Assembly: GCA_902798615.1 (NCBI GenBank)
Contig: CADBXL010000014.1
Span: 52,073 to 107,280 of the forward strand
Reading direction: 5' to 3'
DNA from: an uncultured Bacteroidales bacterium
Lineage (GTDB): Bacteria > Bacteroidota > Bacteroidia > Bacteroidales > Bacteroidaceae
Length of the DNA: 55,208 bases
In this document: positions 1-9,150 of the stretch, piece after piece
How the letters are laid out: each line of letters begins with the position of its first letter
How positions within the stretch are numbered: position 1 is the first letter of the stretch
Notes under the pieces: model-generated
The model's input: only the letters and a program-made list of their open reading frames with translations
The model's database searches: none
What the model was told of the DNA's origin: nothing
Made by a program: the position numbers and the translations under genes

Positions 1-562
1 CAAGACTAGAGCAACCTTGGAAAGCATAATTTCCAATACTAGTCACAGAATTAGGGATTGAGATGGAGGCAAGACTAGAGCAATTTTGGAAAGCATAATT
101 TCCAATACTAGTCACAGAATTAGGGATTGTGACGGAGGTAAGCCCTGAGCATCCCCAGAAAGCATAATCTCCAATACTCGTCACAGAATTAGGGATTGTA
201 ATGGAGGTAAGCCCTAAGCAACCATAGAAAGCACCACTTTTAAACTCTGTTATACTGCTTGGAATGGTGATAGATGTGAGTGACGTGCAAGATGCAAAAG
301 CATATACACCTATGCTTGTTACGGAATATACCTTATCGTTGTAAGTTACTTTGTTTGGGATGTCAATTGTACCAGAATATGAGGAAGCACTATAGAAAAG
401 ATGCGTACTTCCGGAATTGTTATTGGCAACTTCACATGTATTAGTGCTTAAGGTTGTATAGTATATTCCGTCAACCTCAAAATCATAGACTTGAGCATTG
501 ACGAAATTTGAGTATGACAACAGAATAACTATTGTCAGAAATTTTATGTAGGGGAACCTCAT
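1..562 (-). CDS. BspA-type leucine-rich repeat surface protein, 5' part (runs off window)
   Basis: The N-terminal ~187 residues are visible and the gene continues past base 1. It starts with a signal peptide ending in VNAQ. A ~50-residue lead-in follows, then tandem 23-residue repeats of the form [21 protein letters not shown], the Treponema/BspA-type LRR (LRR_5). Such proteins are surface adhesins in oral and gut Bacteroidetes; the ligand here is unknown. An in-frame ATG at 583 would add seven residues (MRSKNIK); I chose 562 because the signal peptide reads better from it. The repeats are nearly the same as those of the broken LRR gene at 32150-34644, so the two could recombine. No good promoter is visible in 584-693. 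Confidence 0.85.
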   Translation of the reverse strand, partial: MRFPYIKFLTIVILLSYSNFVNAQVYDFEVDGIYYTTLSTNTCEVANNNSGSTHLFYSASSYSGTIDIPNKVTYNDKVYSVTSIGVYAFASCTSLTSITIPSSITEFKSGAFYGCLGLTSITIPNSVTSIGDYAFWGCSGLTSVTIPNSVTSIGNYAFQNCSSLASISIPNSVTSIGNYAFQGCSSL

Positions 563-693
563 TTTGATATTTTTAGATCTCATGGAATATGCCTTGTAGT
601 ACTTTTTATATTTGTTTTTGTATCGTTATAATTAGAAGAATTCCTTACGACATAGTTTAAATTGTGAACCTGTAGTTAGGAATTGGATTTCGT

Positions 694-1275
694 TTATTTC
701 TTCTTTTTCTTCTCAGGAGCTATGAGAGACTCAAGAGGGAGGTAGTCAGGACGAACGTTAGGAGCTATTTCCTTGAGTTTTGCTATTACCTTTTCTATTA
801 CAACGGTGGCGAGAACGACCTTGCCTTCCTTGTCGATGATGTATGTGGTAGGAATCCAACCAATGTGATAGTCTCTTTTCACGCGAGAATTTCGCATAGG
901 GATCTCGCTGAGATAGTTTTGCCAAACGAGGGCACTATCCTTGATACATTTCTTCCATGCGCTTTTCTCATTGTCGAATGAATAGCCTATAATCTCTATG
1001 CTGTCGGTAGCGGCATAGGTTCTGTTGATACTTCTGAGATATTTCAGTTCCTTGCGGCAGTCGCCACACCAAGAAGCCCAGAAGTTAAGTACGAGATACT
1101 TGCCTTTGTTCTCTTCAAGGAGATTCATCTTTCCGCCGTCCTTGTTGATAACAATCTCTGGAGCTGCGGTTCCCGACTTGAGAAGATCAACACCATATTT
1201 CGCGTCAAGATCCTGCGCGTTGACAGAAACGAGAGAGAATATCAATGATGCGCAAAAAGTTATGATTTTTTTCAT
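694..1275 (-). CDS. TlpA-like secreted thioredoxin-fold protein
   Basis: A 193-residue protein. It has a signal peptide ending VNAQ (residue ~21) and a thioredoxin fold with active site WCGDC (Cys70, Cys73) and the cis-proline loop WIPTTYIID (Pro142). It ends in a run of six lysines. This matches TlpA/ResA-like periplasmic disulfide reductases, which act on exported proteins or in cytochrome maturation; the substrate is unknown. The frame stays open upstream to 1536, but that extension is only repeat element sequence. The start at 1275 is chosen because a signal peptide begins there. The family A repeat ends 16 nt upstream. The gene probably shares a transcript with the C1B peptidase upstream. 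Confidence 0.88.
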   Translation of the reverse strand: MKKIITFCASLIFSLVSVNAQDLDAKYGVDLLKSGTAAPEIVINKDGGKMNLLEENKGKYLVLNFWASWCGDCRKELKYLRSINRTYAATDSIEIIGYSFDNEKSAWKKCIKDSALVWQNYLSEIPMRNSRVKRDYHIGWIPTTYIIDKEGKVVLATVVIEKVIAKLKEIAPNVRPDYLPLESLIAPEKKKKK

Positions 1276-1291
1276 ATATATATAATTATGA

Positions 1292-1454
1292 CCCCTCACC
1301 TGCCCTTCGGGCATCCTCTCCCCAAGGGGCGAGGGGGAAGTTAGAAACTGAGAAACTGATGAGCTCGCGAATAATATGCCCTCATATAAGCGATAAAAGG
1401 TAACTATTCCCTCGCCCCTTGGGGAGAGGGTGTCACAAAGTGACGGGTGAGGGG
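1292..1454. mobile_element. Family A inverted-repeat element, copy 1
   Basis: The outer ends are CCCCTCACC and GGTGAGGGG in inverted orientation. Each end carries two small hairpins: TGCCC-ttc-GGGCA or GTCAC-aaa-GTGAC, and CTCTCCCC-aa-GGGGCGAG. The interior contains GCGATAAAAGGTAACT, which recurs in copy 2 at 28261-28390. It lies between the C1B peptidase stop (1463) and the TlpA-like start (1275). No ORF or transposase is inside, so it would be a non-autonomous (MITE- or REPIN-like) element; that class is my inference. Confidence 0.8.
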
Positions 1455-1462
1455 CCGTTCTT

Positions 1463-2665
1463 TTATATTCCGAGCTTCTTACGGATCTTGGTAGGGATGG
1501 CGTTTTTGTTAACCATGAAGTCCATTGTCTTTGCAACGATGAAGTTCTTAGACATATACCAGATGCCCTTGTAGTCGCCAGTCTCGCCCCATGAGTTCTT
1601 TACCATATAGTACTCACGGCCATTCTGGTCCTTTGCAATACCATAGATAAGCATACCGTGGTCGTCGGTAAGGGTCCAGTTGTCGTACTCTTCCTGACGC
1701 TTCTCCTGTGTAGGGGTCTCTTCCTTCACGTTCACACCAAGTTCCTTGAGCTTGTTCTTCTTCTGGGTAGCAGAGAGCTTGAGCCACTTTGCCATATCAG
1801 AACCGGCAAGGTCGGTTGATTTCTCGTCGATGAGAAGGGCAAGACCGTCGCGTGTGAAGCCATCCTCTGAAACATCACCGCCCCATGCTACTGTATATCC
1901 CTGACGAACAGCATTCTCGATAACCTCAGCCATCTCATCCATCGGAAGGTTCCAAGAAGCAGGCTGACGCCAGTTGTCCTGTACCTCTACAGGGAATGCT
2001 GTGTAGAAAGGATGGTGTGTGTATGATGTTATTGATACATAGTCGTTCCAGTCAAGGCCGAGGCTTGCAGCAAAGGTCTTTGGGGTGTATTGCTTGCCCT
2101 CGTACTTGAAGTTCTCAGGACACTTGCCGAGGTAAGCGTCGAGAATACCCTGAAGACCGTTCTTCCATGCAGGATTGAGCTTTTTCACGTCTTTTGTGGC
2201 AACAGCCTTGACGTATGGCTCCATAACGGCAAAGAGCTGATTGAAGTTGTTGAGGGTATCACCATAGAGGGAGCCAGGAGCAGGCATAGCCTCTTCAGGG
2301 CAGATACCATAGTTCTGGAGGACGTAGAGCACATCGTATGCAGAACCGCCCTGAGAGAACTGAGCATCACCATGCATACGCACCTTGAGAATGGCACGAT
2401 CCATATAGTTCTTGTTGCATACGAACATCTCGCAGAGATCGTATGTCTTCTTTGTCTTTTTCAGAATCTCTGCCTCGAAGTAGGAGAGAGTAGAGTAGTT
2501 CCAGCAGGTGCCAGAGCGAGCCTGGTTCTTGATGCTCGTGATAGGATTCTCTATGATTGTTGTAAATACCGGTTTGTTTGGATTCACAGAATCCTTCTTT
2601 GCCTCTTCTGCGTTAGCAGCAAGAGAAAGAGTTGCCATAGCGGCGAGAAATAAAATCTTTTTCAT
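1463..2665 (-). CDS. Secreted C1B-family (bleomycin hydrolase/PepC-like) cysteine peptidase
   Basis: A 400-residue protein with a signal peptide (MKKILFLAAM..., cleavage near ANAEE). The papain-like C1B catalytic set is visible: QARSGTCWNYS with Cys54, DDHGMLIYG with His336, and VKNSWGE with Asn357. C1B enzymes are usually cytosolic aminopeptidases; Bacteroidales have exported homologues, and this one should act in the periplasm or outside. Length is slightly below the ~450 residues of PepC. It is downstream of the IVS-type four-helix gene and pepP on the same strand, and upstream of the TlpA-like gene. The exact peptide substrate cannot be told. Confidence 0.9.
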   Translation of the reverse strand: MKKILFLAAMATLSLAANAEEAKKDSVNPNKPVFTTIIENPITSIKNQARSGTCWNYSTLSYFEAEILKKTKKTYDLCEMFVCNKNYMDRAILKVRMHGDAQFSQGGSAYDVLYVLQNYGICPEEAMPAPGSLYGDTLNNFNQLFAVMEPYVKAVATKDVKKLNPAWKNGLQGILDAYLGKCPENFKYEGKQYTPKTFAASLGLDWNDYVSITSYTHHPFYTAFPVEVQDNWRQPASWNLPMDEMAEVIENAVRQGYTVAWGGDVSEDGFTRDGLALLIDEKSTDLAGSDMAKWLKLSATQKKNKLKELGVNVKEETPTQEKRQEEYDNWTLTDDHGMLIYGIAKDQNGREYYMVKNSWGETGDYKGIWYMSKNFIVAKTMDFMVNKNAIPTKIRKKLGI

Positions 2666-2709
2666 ATCTTATTATGCTATTTAAATTTTGTTTGTTCTTT
2701 GGTGATTTG

Positions 2710-3247
2710 AAAAATAAAAAATAAGAAATAAAAAATTAAAGATAGATTTATTTTTTTCGGGAAAGGGGTATGCTATTTCGCATATTTTTCATCGTTTTCC
2801 TTGAGCGTATTCAATGTCGCTACAAGAATATATATTATATCCATTAAATCATTCTTCATAGAGTCATGCTCTTTCTCGTTTATGCCTCTTGCTGTCTTTA
2901 ATATGGCAAGCCAATATTTTGTCTCATTTGCTTCTTTTAATGCAATCTTTAGCTTGTGAGAAAAATCGGCTCTACTTTCGGCATAAACAGCCTCGCATAC
3001 ATTTGCACCTATACTTGTGCCGCACCTACTGATTTGGTCTATGATGTTATGGTCAACTTTGCGAGACTTCAGACAAACTTTCATTTTGATGATTCTATCA
3101 CAAAAAGCAGTACTTTTTGCCAGCAATATATTGTCTCGTTCAAACATCATAATGGATTATAGTATTATATGAGCCAAATGGTAATGCAAAATATACGAAT
3201 AAGCTAACTCTATCTTCTATTTTTTATTTCTTATTTTTTATTTTTAT
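2710..3247. repeat. AT-rich inverted repeats flanking the four-helix-bundle gene
   Basis: The arm at 2710-2745 is matched in reverse complement at 3210-3247 with about two mismatches over 36 bp. The core is AAATAAAAAATAAGAAAT. The pair encloses only the 125-codon four-helix gene and begins directly after the pepP stop. In RNA the arms could pair into a long stem enclosing the gene. Because the arms are low-complexity A/T sequence, some of the match could be chance or a common spacer motif. Confidence 0.6.
2773..3150 (-). CDS. Four-helix-bundle protein, 23S rRNA intervening-sequence (IVP) family
   Basis: A 125-residue, largely helical protein. It has the family hallmarks CGTSIGANVCEA (about residues 43-54) and KLKIALKEANETKYWL (about 66-81). 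This matches the four-helix-bundle family (PF05635/TIGR02436) first seen inside intervening sequences of bacterial 23S rRNA and now common as stand-alone genes. The biochemical role is not established. Here it stands alone between pepP and the C1B peptidase gene, bracketed by AT-rich inverted repeats. The second Met is an alternative start. Confidence 0.88.
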   Translation of the reverse strand: MMFERDNILLAKSTAFCDRIIKMKVCLKSRKVDHNIIDQISRCGTSIGANVCEAVYAESRADFSHKLKIALKEANETKYWLAILKTARGINEKEHDSMKNDLMDIIYILVATLNTLKENDEKYAK

Positions 3248-3248
3248 G

Positions 3249-4655
3249 TTATTCCCGATTCCTTTCCATATATTCTTCCACATCCTTGGTGTGGTATGGG
3301 ATTCTCTTTGCTCCGAGGAAACGACAACCGTCCTTGGTTATGAGGAGATCGTCCTCGATGCGGATGCCGCCAAAGTCCTTGTAGGTCTCGAGCAGTTCGA
3401 AGTTGATGAAATCCTTGCAATGGCCTTTGGAGCGCCAGTCGTCGATAAGGGCAGGGATGAAGTAGATACCCGGTTCGTCTGTTACAACGAAGCCTTCTTC
3501 CAATCGTCTGCCCATGCGGAGACAGTTAGTGCCAAATTGTTCGAGATTTGGGCGTGTCTCTTCGTCAAAGCCTACATAGATCTGACCAAGGCCTTCCATG
3601 TCGTGTACATCCATACCCATCATGTGACCAAGACCGTGAGGCAGGAACATGGCGTGAGCACCAGCAGCAACGGCCTCATCTACATCGCCCTTCATCAAAC
3701 CTACTTCCTTAAGTCGCTCGGTCATCAGTCGGCAGACAGCCAGATGCACGTCAAAATACTTAACTCCTGGCTTTGCAACGCTCAAGGCCAAGTCGTGACA
3801 CTCATCTACGATGTCGTATATCTCTTTCTGACGCTGGGTATATTTGCCATTTACTGGCATAGTACGCGTATTGTCCGAACAATAATGATTCATAGTCTCA
3901 CCACCACAGTCGCAAAGCACCAGACGACCATCTTCGAGTGGATCCATATAAGGACAGCCGTGCATTATCTCGCCATGTTGAGAGAATATAGTGGAAAAGC
4001 TGACGTGTGAACCAAGAGAATGAGCCACGCCATCTATCTGACCGGCAATGAATTTCTCTGTCCTTCCCGGACGAATCATACGCATAGCCTTTGTGTGCAT
4101 CTCATAGCCTATTACGGCTGCACGCTCAAGTTCCTCTATCTCCTCGGCTGTCTTTTTTGAACGCATTTTCACTACGGCTTTGATAAGCTCAAGTGAGGCA
4201 GCCTCTTTCTGCTTGTAAGGATGAATGCCGAGCAGATCCATAATCTGAATCTGGTTGTCGTGACGATAAGGAGGCAGGAAATGAATCTTGCGATTAGTAC
4301 GCTTGGCTTCAGCAATAATATCCTCGATCTTCTTCCAAGGAGCGGAATTGGCAACGCCAACCTCAGAGGCAAGGTCGGAGATGGTAGGTACAGAACCATA
4401 CCACACGATATCCTCTACATCCACATCATCACCAAGAAGCCATTCCTGACCGTTGTCACAATCTATGACGCCAATCAGCCCTATCTCTTTCTGACCGAAA
4501 TAATAGAGGAATGATGAATCCTGACGAAATGGATAATAGCTGTTAGCTGGATAGTTGCAAGGGGATTCGTTGTTGCCGAAAAGAATGATGATTCCATTGC
4601 CAACAAGTTCGCGCAGAACAGTCCGACGTTTTATGTAAGTCTCTTTGCTAAACAT
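3249..4655 (-). CDS. pepP: Xaa-Pro aminopeptidase (aminopeptidase P, M24B)
   Basis: A 468-residue cytosolic enzyme expected to remove an N-terminal residue preceding proline. An N-terminal aminopeptidase P domain (about 1-170) precedes the pita-bread metallopeptidase fold. Dinuclear metal ligands read as Asp249 (LCDCGGE), Asp261 (CSDNTRTM), His344 (HGLGHMMG), Glu394 (DEPGIY) and Glu434 (IRIEDD). Length is normal for bacterial PepP. It heads a minus-strand group with the four-helix gene, C1B peptidase and TlpA-like gene. A TACCTTTG box lies 59 bp upstream of the start. Confidence 0.95.
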   Translation of the reverse strand: MFSKETYIKRRTVLRELVGNGIIILFGNNESPCNYPANSYYPFRQDSSFLYYFGQKEIGLIGVIDCDNGQEWLLGDDVDVEDIVWYGSVPTISDLASEVGVANSAPWKKIEDIIAEAKRTNRKIHFLPPYRHDNQIQIMDLLGIHPYKQKEAASLELIKAVVKMRSKKTAEEIEELERAAVIGYEMHTKAMRMIRPGRTEKFIAGQIDGVAHSLGSHVSFSTIFSQHGEIMHGCPYMDPLEDGRLVLCDCGGETMNHYCSDNTRTMPVNGKYTQRQKEIYDIVDECHDLALSVAKPGVKYFDVHLAVCRLMTERLKEVGLMKGDVDEAVAAGAHAMFLPHGLGHMMGMDVHDMEGLGQIYVGFDEETRPNLEQFGTNCLRMGRRLEEGFVVTDEPGIYFIPALIDDWRSKGHCKDFINFELLETYKDFGGIRIEDDLLITKDGCRFLGAKRIPYHTKDVEEYMERNRE

Positions 4656-4713
4656 CTTTTTCTTTTAATTATCTCTTTACTCTTTTTAATACCTTTTTTG
4701 AATAGTTTACGTG

Positions 4714-4721
4714 CAAAGGTA
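4714..4721 (-). promoter_or_regulatory. Probable -7 box for pepP
   Basis: On the minus strand the sequence reads TACCTTTG, an exact match to the Bacteroidetes -7 form TAnnTTTG. No clear TTTG is seen at the usual -33 distance. Predicted transcription would start near 4707, about 50 nt before the pepP ATG. Confidence 0.55.
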
Positions 4722-4837
4722 CGATAAATAAATGATATATCCTAATTTATCCATGAAAAAAACAATCATTTGAACTTTATTTTTGACAGAAAGCTACTTT
4801 TTCTTATAGATTATGCTTTTTTCTCGCAAAAAAGCAT

Positions 4838-4845
4838 TACCTTTG
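4838..4845 (+). promoter_or_regulatory. Probable -7 box for ugd
   Basis: TACCTTTG matches TAnnTTTG; a T-rich stretch (4817-4822) occupies the -33 position. Transcription would start near 4852, leaving a leader of about 130 nt before ugd. The 325-base gap 4656-4980 thus holds divergent promoters and the leader hairpin at 4910. Confidence 0.6.
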
Positions 4846-4909
4846 TCCGAAATTATGTACTATGGAAAATTCCCAAGTAGCATAATTCGATACAAATAAC
4901 CATTTGAGA

Positions 4910-4936
4910 CACAGTGATATTTGCAATATTGCTGTG
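4910..4936 (+). promoter_or_regulatory. Leader hairpin upstream of ugd
   Basis: The 27 bases can form a 12-bp RNA stem (CACAGUGAUAUU pairing with AAUAUUGCUGUG, two G-U pairs) closed by a 3-nt loop. It lies inside the predicted untranslated leader and has no T-run after it, so it is more likely a stability or regulatory hairpin than a terminator. No regulator is known for it. Confidence 0.5.
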
Positions 4937-4980
4937 TGATTCGTTGTGTATAAATATAATCATTATAAAAAACAAAACCA

Positions 4981-6327
4981 ATGAGAGATTACAAAGACCT
5001 AAAGATTGCTGTAGCCGGAACAGGCTACGTAGGACTAAGTATTGCGACGCTTCTTTCACAGAAGCATCATGTAACGGCTGTTGATGTAATACCTGAAAAG
5101 GTAGAGAAAATCAATAACCGTATCTCGCCAATTCAAGACGAGTATATTGAAAAATATTTCGCAGAGAAGGAATTGAACCTTACTGCCACTCTTGATGGAA
5201 AGAGTGCTTATGCAGATGCTGACTATGTTGTCATAGCAGCACCTACTAACTATGACCCTGTTAAGAACTTCTTCGATACACACCATATAGAGGATGTTAT
5301 CGACCTCGTTCTTAGCGTTAATCCTGATGCTGTGATGGTTATCAAGTCAACCATTCCTGTTGGATATACACGTTCACTCTATGTAAAGTATGCTCTCAAG
5401 TTCCTTACAGATCCTGCTCTCAAAGGCAAGCATTTCAATCTGCTCTTCTCTCCAGAGTTCCTTCGTGAGAGCAAGGCTCTTTATGATAACCTCTATCCTT
5501 CACGTATCATTGTTGGCTTCCCAAAGAGCTTGCCAACAGGTGCTGATAAGAAGTGGGATGAGGAGAATGCTGCTATTCAGGCAATAGGCAATCCTGAGGC
5601 TGAGGAGTTTGCCATGACCTTTGCATCTCTTCTTCAGGAAGGTGCTATCAAGGAAGATATTGATACAATCCTCATGGGCATGAAGGAGGCTGAGGCTGTT
5701 AAGCTCTTTGCCAATACATATCTTGCTCTCCGTGTATCATACTTTAACGAACTTGATACCTATGCAGAGGTTAAGGGACTTGATTCTCAGGCTATTATTC
5801 AAGGTATCGGACTTGATCCACGTATTGGAACACACTATAACAACCCATCTTTCGGATATGGTGGCTACTGTCTGCCAAAGGACACAAAGCAGCTTCTTGC
5901 CAACTATCAGGATGTGCCTCAGAACATGATGACAGCTATCGTAGAGTCAAATCGCACTCGTAAGGACTATATTGCAGATGCAGTATTGAAGAAGGCTGGT
6001 TATTATAGCGAGAACGGACAATGGGATGCAAGTAAGGAGAAAGAATGTACCATCGGCGTATATCGCCTTACCATGAAGTCTAATTCAGACAACTTCCGTC
6101 AGTCTGCTATCCAAGGTATTATGAAGCGTATCAAGGCAAAGGGCGCTAACGTTATTATCTATGAGCCAACACTTGAGGATGGCAGCACATTCTTCGGATC
6201 TGTAGTCGTGAATGATATGGCGAAGTTCAAGGCAGAGTCAAAGGCGATTATTGCCAACCGTTACGACTCAATCCTTGATGACGTGCTTGATAAGGTGTAT
6301 ACCCGTGATATCTTTAAGCGTGACTAA
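4981..6327 (+). CDS. ugd: UDP-glucose 6-dehydrogenase (nucleotide-sugar dehydrogenase)
   Basis: A 448-residue cytosolic enzyme that oxidises UDP-glucose to UDP-glucuronate with NAD, supplying an acidic sugar for surface polysaccharide. The NAD-binding GTGYVGLS motif is at residues 13-20. The catalytic-cysteine segment GGYCLPKDT has Cys near residue 297. The UDP-binding C-terminal domain follows. Related UDP-N-acetyl-hexosamine dehydrogenases share this fold, so the exact sugar is not certain. It leads the polysaccharide locus but is separated from the next gene by a strong hairpin (6335-6369), so it may also be transcribed alone. Confidence 0.9.
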   Translation: MRDYKDLKIAVAGTGYVGLSIATLLSQKHHVTAVDVIPEKVEKINNRISPIQDEYIEKYFAEKELNLTATLDGKSAYADADYVVIAAPTNYDPVKNFFDTHHIEDVIDLVLSVNPDAVMVIKSTIPVGYTRSLYVKYALKFLTDPALKGKHFNLLFSPEFLRESKALYDNLYPSRIIVGFPKSLPTGADKKWDEENAAIQAIGNPEAEEFAMTFASLLQEGAIKEDIDTILMGMKEAEAVKLFANTYLALRVSYFNELDTYAEVKGLDSQAIIQGIGLDPRIGTHYNNPSFGYGGYCLPKDTKQLLANYQDVPQNMMTAIVESNRTRKDYIADAVLKKAGYYSENGQWDASKEKECTIGVYRLTMKSNSDNFRQSAIQGIMKRIKAKGANVIIYEPTLEDGSTFFGSVVVNDMAKFKAESKAIIANRYDSILDDVLDKVYTRDIFKRD

Positions 6328-6334
6328 ATATTTT

Positions 6335-6369
6335 CACTCTGTCGCCTATTATTATAGTGCGACAGAGTG
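6335..6369 (+). terminator. Perfect 11-bp inverted repeat after ugd
   Basis: CACTCTGTCGC is repeated in perfect reverse complement with a 13-nt loop, starting 8 bases after the ugd stop. There is no clear U-tract after it, so it may attenuate or protect the 3' end rather than terminate fully. It separates ugd from the initiating transferase gene. Confidence 0.6.
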
Positions 6370-6411
6370 GGAATCGATTCTCTAAGAGAAAACACTTCAC
6401 ATACTCAAGGT

Positions 6412-7569
6412 ATGAAAGATTTGCTGATCATCATATTATCGTCATTCGTTGCATTATTCTCTGTGTCTAAGGTGCATTCCAAGATTTTGAGAATAGCGAA
6501 GGCTCGTAATCTGACCGACAAGCCAGGAGAAAGGAAACTGCAACGTCATCCTGTTCCTATGCTTGGAGGAATTGCTGTCTTCATGGGGGTAATTTGTGGA
6601 CTTGGAATGGCCTGTACTATGGCCGACCTTACCCTTATCTTCCCAATCGTGATGATGATGGCGACAATGTTGTATATTGGAGCTCTTGATGATCTTACTG
6701 GACTATCGCCTTTATTCCGTATTGTAATGGAGATATTTGCCGTACTTGTGCTTATATATGGTAGTGGAATGTGTATCGATAACTTCAATGGTCTATGGGG
6801 AATATATCAGATTCCGTGGACCATTGCAGTACCGCTAACTGTATTTGCTGGAGTTGGTATTATCAATTCAATAAATATGATAGACGGCATAAACGGTTTG
6901 TCTTCTGGACTTTGTATTGCCTGTAGTCTTTATTTTGGAGCCAATTATTTCCATCTAGGGGACATCCCCAACTCTGTAGTAGCCTTTACTATGGCGTTCT
7001 CCTTGATGCCATTTCTCGTACATAATGTATTTGGTTCGAAGTCACGAATGTTTATTGGCGATGCTGGAACTATGATGATGGGTATTCTGTTAACATGGTT
7101 CGTTATCCGATATCTCTCATTCTATGGTGTAGAGAGAGGACTCCCAGGCGGTCTCTGTCCTATAGCCAACTCTGTAAGTATCTTAAGTGTTCCTGTTTTC
7201 GACACTCTCAGAGTAATGACAATGAGAATGATTCAAGGCAGAAGTCCGTTCTCACCAGACAGAACACATCTTCATCATGCTTTTGTGGATTGTGGTTTCA
7301 GTCATGTCTTTACGGCTATTAGTGAGATACTTATCAGTCTTGTGGTATTCCTGACAAGTAATGTTGCCTATTGGCTTGATTTCTCTGCAGAGATACAGTT
7401 GTATCTTGTCATTCTTTCTGGCGTGGTATTCGTCTGGGGTACATATTTTATCCTTATACGATTGAGAAAGAGCAGAGGCTTTAAATTCTATGCTCTTCAT
7501 ACTCATTTTGAGCGTAAGGGCTGGTGGCTAGTTTATCAGAACTGGCTTGATGGGAAGAAAGGGACGTAA
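6412..7569 (+). CDS. Undecaprenyl-phosphate sugar-1-phosphate transferase (WecA/MraY family)
   Basis: A ~385-residue polytopic membrane protein. It should begin polysaccharide synthesis by moving a sugar-1-phosphate (often GlcNAc-1-P) from UDP-sugar to undecaprenyl phosphate at the inner membrane. Family motifs are GALDDLTGLSP, the aspartate motif NMIDGINGL, the loop FIGDAGTMMMG and the basic HLHHAF loop near the end. I chose the ATG at 6412 (MKDLLIII, first membrane segment); an upstream ATG at 6367 would add 15 non-membrane residues and overlap the hairpin. It is the likely initiating enzyme for the Wzx/Wzy pathway that follows. Sugar specificity is not readable. Confidence 0.9.
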   Translation: MKDLLIIILSSFVALFSVSKVHSKILRIAKARNLTDKPGERKLQRHPVPMLGGIAVFMGVICGLGMACTMADLTLIFPIVMMMATMLYIGALDDLTGLSPLFRIVMEIFAVLVLIYGSGMCIDNFNGLWGIYQIPWTIAVPLTVFAGVGIINSINMIDGINGLSSGLCIACSLYFGANYFHLGDIPNSVVAFTMAFSLMPFLVHNVFGSKSRMFIGDAGTMMMGILLTWFVIRYLSFYGVERGLPGGLCPIANSVSILSVPVFDTLRVMTMRMIQGRSPFSPDRTHLHHAFVDCGFSHVFTAISEILISLVVFLTSNVAYWLDFSAEIQLYLVILSGVVFVWGTYFILIRLRKSRGFKFYALHTHFERKGWWLVYQNWLDGKKGT

Positions 7570-7722
7570 TTCCTATCCTATGTGATATTCCCATTCAAAC
7601 CACATGTATAGGCGTTTTCGCGGTTTTAGAGCGGATATATAGCGAAGGAAACACTGGTAATAAAATGTAAGCAAGGTTTCTATCCTGCTTATAAAGACTA
7701 TAATAATGCAATAGTCGTGTAA

Positions 7723-9150
7723 ATGAATAATTCACTTTCTGGTAAAGTTCTAAAAGGTTTTTCTTGGACTGCTATTGAGAGAGTTGTTTCCCAACTTGTC
7801 ATCTTTATCATAGGAATAGTTGTGGCAAGATTGGTGACACCATCTGAATATGGAGTTTTGGGAATTCTTATGGTATTTATCAATGTGTCATCTGTATTTG
7901 TAGATAGTGGATTAGGCAATTCCTTGATATATTATAATGAATTAAAGGAAAGAGATTTACGTACTACATTTAGCCTGAATATATTCATCAGCATCTTTTT
8001 GATGCTATTAATATATTTTTTTTCTTCACTAATTGAAAACTTTTACCAATTAGAGAATCTCGCTTTATATCTTCAGATAATCTCGTTTACGATACTTTTT
8101 AATGCGTTTGTTGTAGTTCCTACGGCGATATTAAAGGTAAGTCTGAATTTCAAATCTCTTGCCATTTCCAATATGTGTTCGTCTGTAGCAAGTGGAATAC
8201 TTGCTATTGTTATGGCATATCATGGGTATGGTATATGGGCATTGATTGCGCAGGTAATGGCACGATCCTTCCTTCAGGCGTCTTTCTTAGTGGTAATGAG
8301 TAAATGGATTCCCAAGTTGGTTTTCTATAAGGAATCGTGTATAAGACTATATCGCTATGGCATTAATCTTATAACGGCTTCATGCCTGACCAAGATTACA
8401 GAAGAAGGAATTTCGTTCTTTTTAGGTAAGGTCTTCTCGCCTTATAATCTCGGTATATATACAAGAGCCACCCAATTCTCGGTATTACCTTCTACAAGTA
8501 TCGGCAATGTAATCATTTCTGTCCTTTTTCCTACGTTGTCATTGGTAAAAGATGATAAAGACAAATTCAAGCAGATATATAATGCAATTATCAAGATCAT
8601 GTCTGCATTATCAATGCCTGTTTTTGTTATTCTGGTGGTTATTGCAGAGCCTTTTATAAGATTAGTATTAACTGAAAAATGGATTGAGGTAGTCCCTTTT
8701 CTACAGGTGTTCTGTATCGGAAGGCTACTCTTCCCCGTTTCTAATGTCACAGAACAGGCGTTGAATGCTGTTGGTAGAAGTGATTTGTTTCTAAAACAGC
8801 AGATACGTAAAATGGCAGTCAAGGCTATCTTTATTCTCCCTGCTTTGTTTTTTGATATATACGTAGTGGCGATAGCCGATGCGTTGTCGTCGATGGCTGC
8901 ATATTTTATTACGACTATGGTGGCGAGAAAAGTCTTAAATATAGGATTGCTTGATCAGTTGAGAAGTATCATCTGGTATATGATATTTGCATTGGGAGCT
9001 GGTGCATTGTCTTATTATTTCGAATTCTTTATTGAAAATGATTATTTAAAAATCATATTTGCAATAATTATATATCCATTAATATATTTGCTAGTGGTCT
9101 TTTCTTTCAAAAGAACGGAGATCATGAATTTTAGGAAATTGATTAAATGA
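7723..9150 (+). CDS. wzx: Wzx-type polysaccharide repeat-unit flippase
   Basis: A 475-residue membrane protein with about 12-14 hydrophobic segments, of the RfbX/Wzx (polysaccharide biosynthesis, MOP superfamily) type. It begins LSGKVLKGFSWTAIERVVSQ, typical of this family. It should flip undecaprenyl-linked repeat units across the inner membrane. Its stop overlaps the next start by 4 bases (ATGA). This gene and the next two are visibly richer in A/T and in ATA/AGA/TTA codons than flanking genes, which suggests import from another source. The 153-base gap before it has no clear promoter, only a small GACTAT/ATAGTC hairpin near 7696-7717. Confidence 0.9.
   Translation: MNNSLSGKVLKGFSWTAIERVVSQLVIFIIGIVVARLVTPSEYGVLGILMVFINVSSVFVDSGLGNSLIYYNELKERDLRTTFSLNIFISIFLMLLIYFFSSLIENFYQLENLALYLQIISFTILFNAFVVVPTAILKVSLNFKSLAISNMCSSVASGILAIVMAYHGYGIWALIAQVMARSFLQASFLVVMSKWIPKLVFYKESCIRLYRYGINLITASCLTKITEEGISFFLGKVFSPYNLGIYTRATQFSVLPSTSIGNVIISVLFPTLSLVKDDKDKFKQIYNAIIKIMSALSMPVFVILVVIAEPFIRLVLTEKWIEVVPFLQVFCIGRLLFPVSNVTEQALNAVGRSDLFLKQQIRKMAVKAIFILPALFFDIYVVAIADALSSMAAYFITTMVARKVLNIGLLDQLRSIIWYMIFALGAGALSYYFEFFIENDYLKIIFAIIIYPLIYLLVVFSFKRTEIMNFRKLIK

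Noticed and set aside
1276-1536. In-frame N-terminal extension of the TlpA-like gene
   Set aside because: It translates the family A repeat and overlaps the C1B peptidase 3' end; a signal peptide begins at 1275.
3246-4010. 254-codon plus-strand frame
   Set aside because: Antisense shadow of pepP, which has all metal ligands intact.
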